Shown one piece after another: positions 10,401-16,400 of a stretch of DNA of 19,721 nt. The notes beneath the pieces are model-generated. The model saw only the letters and a list, made by a program, of their open reading frames with translations, made no database searches and was not told the DNA's origin. Position numbers and translations under genes: made by a program. Source of the DNA: Cephalothrix spiralis (taxonomy: Eukaryota > Nemertea > Palaeonemertea > Archinemertea > Cephalotrichidae); contig JAUCNG010222190.1 of assembly GCA_032353305.1 (NCBI GenBank), positions 1-19,721 of the forward strand, read 5' to 3'. Within the stretch, counting starts at the first letter, position 1; each line of letters opens with the position of its first letter.

Positions 10401-13400
10401 CTAAGGTCAGATTACGAGTGTCTATTATTGCAGGTACTATCTAATAAGTCTGTACATTGCACATTGTACTGACCTGTAGGTAATCTGAAATATACTTAAT
10501 ACTTTGATATGCCCCCAATAAGCATAACAGGAATTTAAACTGTGAATTATAGACCTTGCAAAATAGAAGTTCGTTCAGTTAGTACATTAATTGTTTAACA
10601 ATGGATTTGATAAGTGCAATAGAAAACGTGGATTTATTTACTGTTCAGGAACTTGTTAAAAAAGGAGCAAATTTGAACCAAAGATTTAGTAAAGGGAAAT
10701 CTCCAATACATCATGCATCTAAAAAGGGTAATTTTGAAATTTTTCAATACCTTGTTGAGAGCGGGGCTGATGTGAAACTAAATAGTTGGCTTGGAATTAA
10801 GCAAACATTACATAATGCTGCTCAAGGAGGTAATAATGAAATATGTAAACACATAGTTGAGAAGGGGGTTGATGTCAATCAAACTGCTAAATATGACAAT
10901 GGCATGACCGTATTACATTACGCAGGTAAATGTGGTTATCTTAAATTAGGGAAATACCTTGTTGAGAAAGGAGCCGATTTAAAAGTAGCCGACTACAAAG
11001 GCGCGACTATAATACATCACGGAGCTAAAGGGGGTAAACTTGAAATGTTAAAATATTTCGTTCATAAACTTGGAGCTGATGGAAATGAAACTGACAATCT
11101 TCATAAGACCACATTACATTACGCAGTTCAAGGGGGTAATCTTGAAATAGTGAAATACCTTGTTCAGAAGGGAACCGATTTAAACCATAGAAATGTACAT
11201 GGTAGGAACATATTACATTACGCAATTCGAGAGGGTAAACTCGAAATAGTTAAATACCTCGTAGAGGAAGGAGTTAATTTGAATCAAACTGATGTTTATG
11301 ACAAAACCTCACTACATTACGCAGCTAAAGAGCATAATCTTGAAATAGTGAAATACCTCGTTGAAAAAGGAGTAGATTTGAATCGAACTGATATTCATGG
11401 CAATACCGCATTACATTACGCAGCTTTAGGGGGTAATCTTGGAATAGTAAAACAACTTGCAGCTGATGAAAACCAAACTGATACACTTCAGAAGACCACA
11501 TTCTATTACGCAGTTCAAGGGGGTAATATTGAAATAGTAAAATATCTCATTGGGAAATTAGTCGATTTGAAACAAACTCATAGAAATGTATGTGGTAGGA
11601 GCATATTACATTACGCAGTCCAAGAGGGTGAACTTGAAATAGTGAAATACCTCGTAGAGGAAGGAGTTAATTTGAATCAAACTGATGTTTATGACAAGAC
11701 CACACTACATTACGCAGCTAAAGAGCATAATCTTGAAATAGTGAAATACCTCGTTGAGAAAGGAGCAGATCTGAACCAAACAGATATTCATGGAAATACA
11801 GTATTACATTACGCAGCTCTAGGGGGTAATTTTGAAATAGTGAAATACCTCGTTGAAAAAGGATTAGATTTGAATCGAACTGATGTTCATGACAATACCG
11901 CATTACATTACGCAGCTTTAGGGGGTAATCTTGAAATAGTGAAATACCTCGTTGAGAAAGGAGCAGATCTGAATCAAACAGATATTCATGGCAATACAGT
12001 ATTACATTACGCAGCTCTAGGGGGTAATTTTGAAATAGTGAAATACCTCGTAGAGGAAGAAGCCGATTTGAAACGAGCTGACCACGTAGGCGCGACCACA
12101 TTACATTACGCAGTTCAAGGGGGTAATCTTGAAATAGTAAAATATCTCCTTGGGAGAGGAGTCGATTTGAATCAAACTCATAGAAATGTATGCGGTATAA
12201 AGCACATATTACATTTCGCAGTCCAAGAGGGTGAGCTTGAAATAGTGAAATACCTCGTAGAGGAAGGAGCCGAATTGAATCAAGTTGATGTACATGCCAA
12301 AACGGCATTACATTACGCAGCTAAAGAGCATAATCTTGAAATAATAAAATACCTCGTTGAGAAAGGGGCCGATTTGGATCAAACTGATGTATATGACAAG
12401 ACCACATTACATTACGCAGCTAAATGGGGTAATCTTGAAATAGTGAAACGCCTCATTGGGAAAGGAGCTGGTTTGAACCTAACTGATGGGAATGGTGGGA
12501 CCCCATTACATTACGCAGTTCAAGACGGTAATTTAGGAATAGTGAAGTACCTCGTTGAAAAGGGAGCTGATGTGAATCTTACTGATAAATCTGACAAGAT
12601 CCCATTACATTACGCAGTTCAAGAGGGTAAACTTGAAATAGTAAAATTCCTCTTCGGACAAGAAGCTAATGACAAATCAACTAGTAACGGCATGACTACA
12701 TTACATTACGCAGGTAAAGGTGGTAATCTAAAAATAGTGAAATACCTCGTTGAAAACGGAGCCGATTTGAATCAAACTGATTTATATGGAAGTAATACAA
12801 CACATTACGCAGCTCTAGAGGGTAATCTTGAAATAGTTAAATACCTCGTTCATATACTAGGAGCTGATGGGAATCAAACTGATAAAGATCGAAAGACCAC
12901 ATTACATTACGCAGTTAAAGGGGGTAATCTTGAAATAGTAAAATACCTCCTTCGGAAAGGAGCCGACTTGGATCGAACTGATTTGTACGGTGGGACCATA
13001 TTACATTACGCAGTTAAAGGGGGTAATCTTGAAATAGTGAAATACCTCTTTGAAGAAGGAGCTGATGCTGATCTAACTGATTTGTATGGTAAGATCCCAT
13101 TACATTACGCAGTTCAAGAGGGTAAAATTGAAATAGTGAAATACCTCGTTGAGAGTGGCGCCAATTTGTATCAAACTCGTGGTAATGGCATGAACATACA
13201 TGTATTCCATCACGCAGCTCTACAGGGAAAGTTTGAAACAGTGAAATACTTGATTGAGAAAGGTGCTGCTGTGAATCATACTGATAAATATGGCAAGACC
13301 ATATTACATTATGCAGCTAAAGGGCGTCATCTGGAAATAGTGAAATACCTCTTTGAGAAACAAACTGATGAATATGACAACACCACATTCAATTACTCAA

Positions 13401-16400
13401 ATGAAGTGGTGAAATACCACGTTGAAGAAGGAAGTCCTGATGAGAAATTTGAGAATGGAACTGATGAAGCTTTTAAGGTCGAAATGAATCGCGATTATTT
13501 AAAATCAAAAATTCTTCATCTAGGAACAGATATAAGTAATACTGAAGAAAATATATTGATAGAACTCGCCAAGAACGGAAATGTTTTGATACTGAGAGAT
13601 ATTTTAATGCCTGTGTTACCTACGATACTTAAAAACTATTCTGATGTACTTCTGTCAATCAGTGACACAAATGATAAGAAAGAAAAGTTCATAAACAGTT
13701 TAACAAATAAAAGAGAAAATATTTTATTGTGTCGCCGAATGATTCAAAAGACATTCCCTTTAATATCATTAAAAGAGGTTGATGAAATTATTCTTCAGCT
13801 CGATTACATTAATCAGCGATGTGGTGATATTTTCCCCTTAATTGAGGAGTCAGGTGATCTAGATTCTTTATATAAAGTTAGGACTTCTAATTTTTCAGTG
13901 GAAAATGGATTAATCATAAAATTGCTTAAAGTACAAGATGAAATACTAGGTAGCGGTACTTTCGGAACAGTCAGGAAAGGAACTACTTTTGATTATTTGT
14001 TTAGGCAAAAATATGTCGCAGTAAAATGCATTTACATATCTGAACACAATGTTAACATGGCATCACTTGTCAAAGAAACTGATACTCTTACAACAATGGA
14101 TCATCCTAATCTTGTACGTTTTTATGGGCACCAAGTAACTATTGATTACGAAAAAAAAGCTGAGACTGTTTATCTAGTAACTGAATTATGCGAAGGGGAT
14201 TGCAAAGACTTTTTCATAATAAAAGGTAAAGACAATAATTGCAATCCTCCAACTTCCGTGCATTACGAAAAAAGCGTTCAGCAATACATTGACTTTGTAA
14301 TGCAACTGCTATCTGGTGTGTCTTACATCCACTCAAAGGACTACATCCATAAAGACTTAAAGTTAGAAAATATCCTTATCAATATGGATAGTGTGATTAA
14401 GATAGCTGACTTTGGATTGGCCGACTTTTTAAAGGAAGGACAGATTGAAGAAACAAACAGATTCAAAGGTACCAAAGTATACTCAGCACCTGAAGTACTT
14501 TTCAGACCAAGAAGGTACTCGTCAGCATCCGACATGTTCTCTGTAAGCCTGCTTTTATTGGAAATGTATCAAGGCCAATCTTACTACAAAACCGAGCCTT
14601 TCGTAAAATGAAGTGTGGAAGCATTGATTAAAAGAGGAGAAAGGCCAACATTGCAAGTTAAATCAGAGCGGCATGAAGAGGCCGAAATATTAAAAATCAT
14701 CGAGGCATGCTGGAGCCAAAGTCCAGATAAACGACCATCAGCTGAGCATGCAAAGAGGACATTTCAAAGTATATTAGATAACATCTATCGTAGTAATCCT
14801 AAACTTGAAGTCATACTCAAAGATGAGAGAAAAGACGAAAACGAAGATGTCAACACGAAGACTCGCAACGTTTTAATAAGCCATTTAAGCCAAGCTTTAT
14901 CAGACTCTAAGAGTGTTCTTGTACCCATATCCGGGCTGCTTAAATCGGGTAGTGCTTCAAAGACTGGTAGTGGATCTGCAGGCGAGCGCGCGAAGGCCAA
15001 GAGTGAATAGAGAAAACATTATGTCCAATTTACAAAGCAGGGATTCACATTTCCTGTTTTTTTTAATATCTACAATCTAACAGTGCAAAAATAGGGTAAC
15101 AAATCATTATTCATACATTTTAACCGATTACAAATTTTATTTTATTTTAAGTGGACTGAAAGTAAAAAGCGGCTTCATTAAAACGAGTTATCATTAAAAC
15201 GAGTTATTCTTTCTTCCAACCTTTTCCGACCAAACTGACGGTCCTGGACGCAATTTTGATTGGATTGACTTTAAATTAAAAAAATATAAGTTGGAAATGA
15301 TAAGGAGAAGACCTCTATTGATTTTGTTGTATGTGAGTTTTCATCCATTTTCAAATATTGGCCTGTTTCCATCGATGAAAATCAAATTTAATACACAAGT
15401 TGAGAACTTTTGAGAATGAACCCCTATTGATTTTGGAGCATGTAAGTTTACCAGGGGGTCACAGGGGTGTACTTACCCCCCCCCCCCCCCAGCAGAAATT
15501 TCAACTATCGGTCGGTTTTCGAGACGCTTTGTGTCGCAGTTTTCATACGATCAATTTTAGAATTCAAATATATATTTTAGATGGATACGGAAATATACCT
15601 ATTGATTTTTGTGTATGTAAGTTTCATATGGGTTTCGCAGAGGGTGTATATACCCCCAAGAAACGACATGACGACGTCATAACCTGAAGGTAATATCTCC
15701 TTACATATTCGTAGATGAAATTTGGTACACAGGGTATATACCATATGCTAAATACAATGGCAAAAAGTGAGGTCACATGATCTGATGACGTCATAACCGG
15801 AAGTTATCGAAATCTTAATTGATTAAATGCTTAATTGGTGAAGGTATTTGAGGTATATTTCATATTCTAAAAACAATGGCATTGTCAAAATTGAGGTCAC
15901 GTGACCTTATAACGTAATGACCGGATGTTATCGATATATCAGAAACCTATTCATGCTAAATTTATGAAATTTTGTATTTGAGGCATATTTCGTGTTCTTA
16001 AACAATGGCTTTGTCAAAATTGAGGTCACGTGACCTGATAAGGTCATAACCGGAAGTAATCGATATCTTAGAACCTATTTATGCTAAATCAATGAAATTT
16101 GTTATAGGCCTACATGCATATGGTATATGCCATAGGCCTGTGCGTAAGACAATGTCAACGTCAAAATTAAGGTCCCGTGACATAATGACGTCATAACTGA
16201 AGGTACTAAGTCATGCTAAGTCGATGAAATTTGGTATATGGGGTATACATGTAATGCGCCTAGTCTTTGAATGCATAGACCATAAGAATTTGGTCTAAGG
16301 AACCGCGCTTCCATCTTAGGAGAATAATGATGGACAGAAAAAATGACCCAGGGTTAGCATTAGAGATATGCACCTGAGGGTTAGCATAAGCGTTGTGATA

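Noticed and set aside
11718-12308. 196-codon antisense open frame
   Set aside because: Lies opposite the ankyrin array; the 99-base periodicity and constant codons keep the complementary frame open. It repeats the same motif in step with the sense repeats.
14609-14611. TGA as selenocysteine codon
   Set aside because: No selenoprotein is known in this architecture and no SECIS-like hairpin was evident in the short 3' flank. A plain nonsense change is simpler.
10601-14611. Evenly spaced repeats suggesting a CRISPR array
   Set aside because: The regular units are in-frame 99-base ankyrin repeats with no spacer structure, in an animal genome.
14603-14640. Possible intron (gtaaaa at 14603) removing the TGA
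   Set aside because: Any acceptor downstream would delete sequence that reads as conserved kinase C-lobe, and no pyrimidine tract with AG fits.
10601-15010. RNase L-like ankyrin-kinase-nuclease
   Set aside because: Sequence after the kinase is a short Ser/Gly/Lys-rich tail, not a KEN nuclease domain, and the kinase motifs look like an active TKL kinase.
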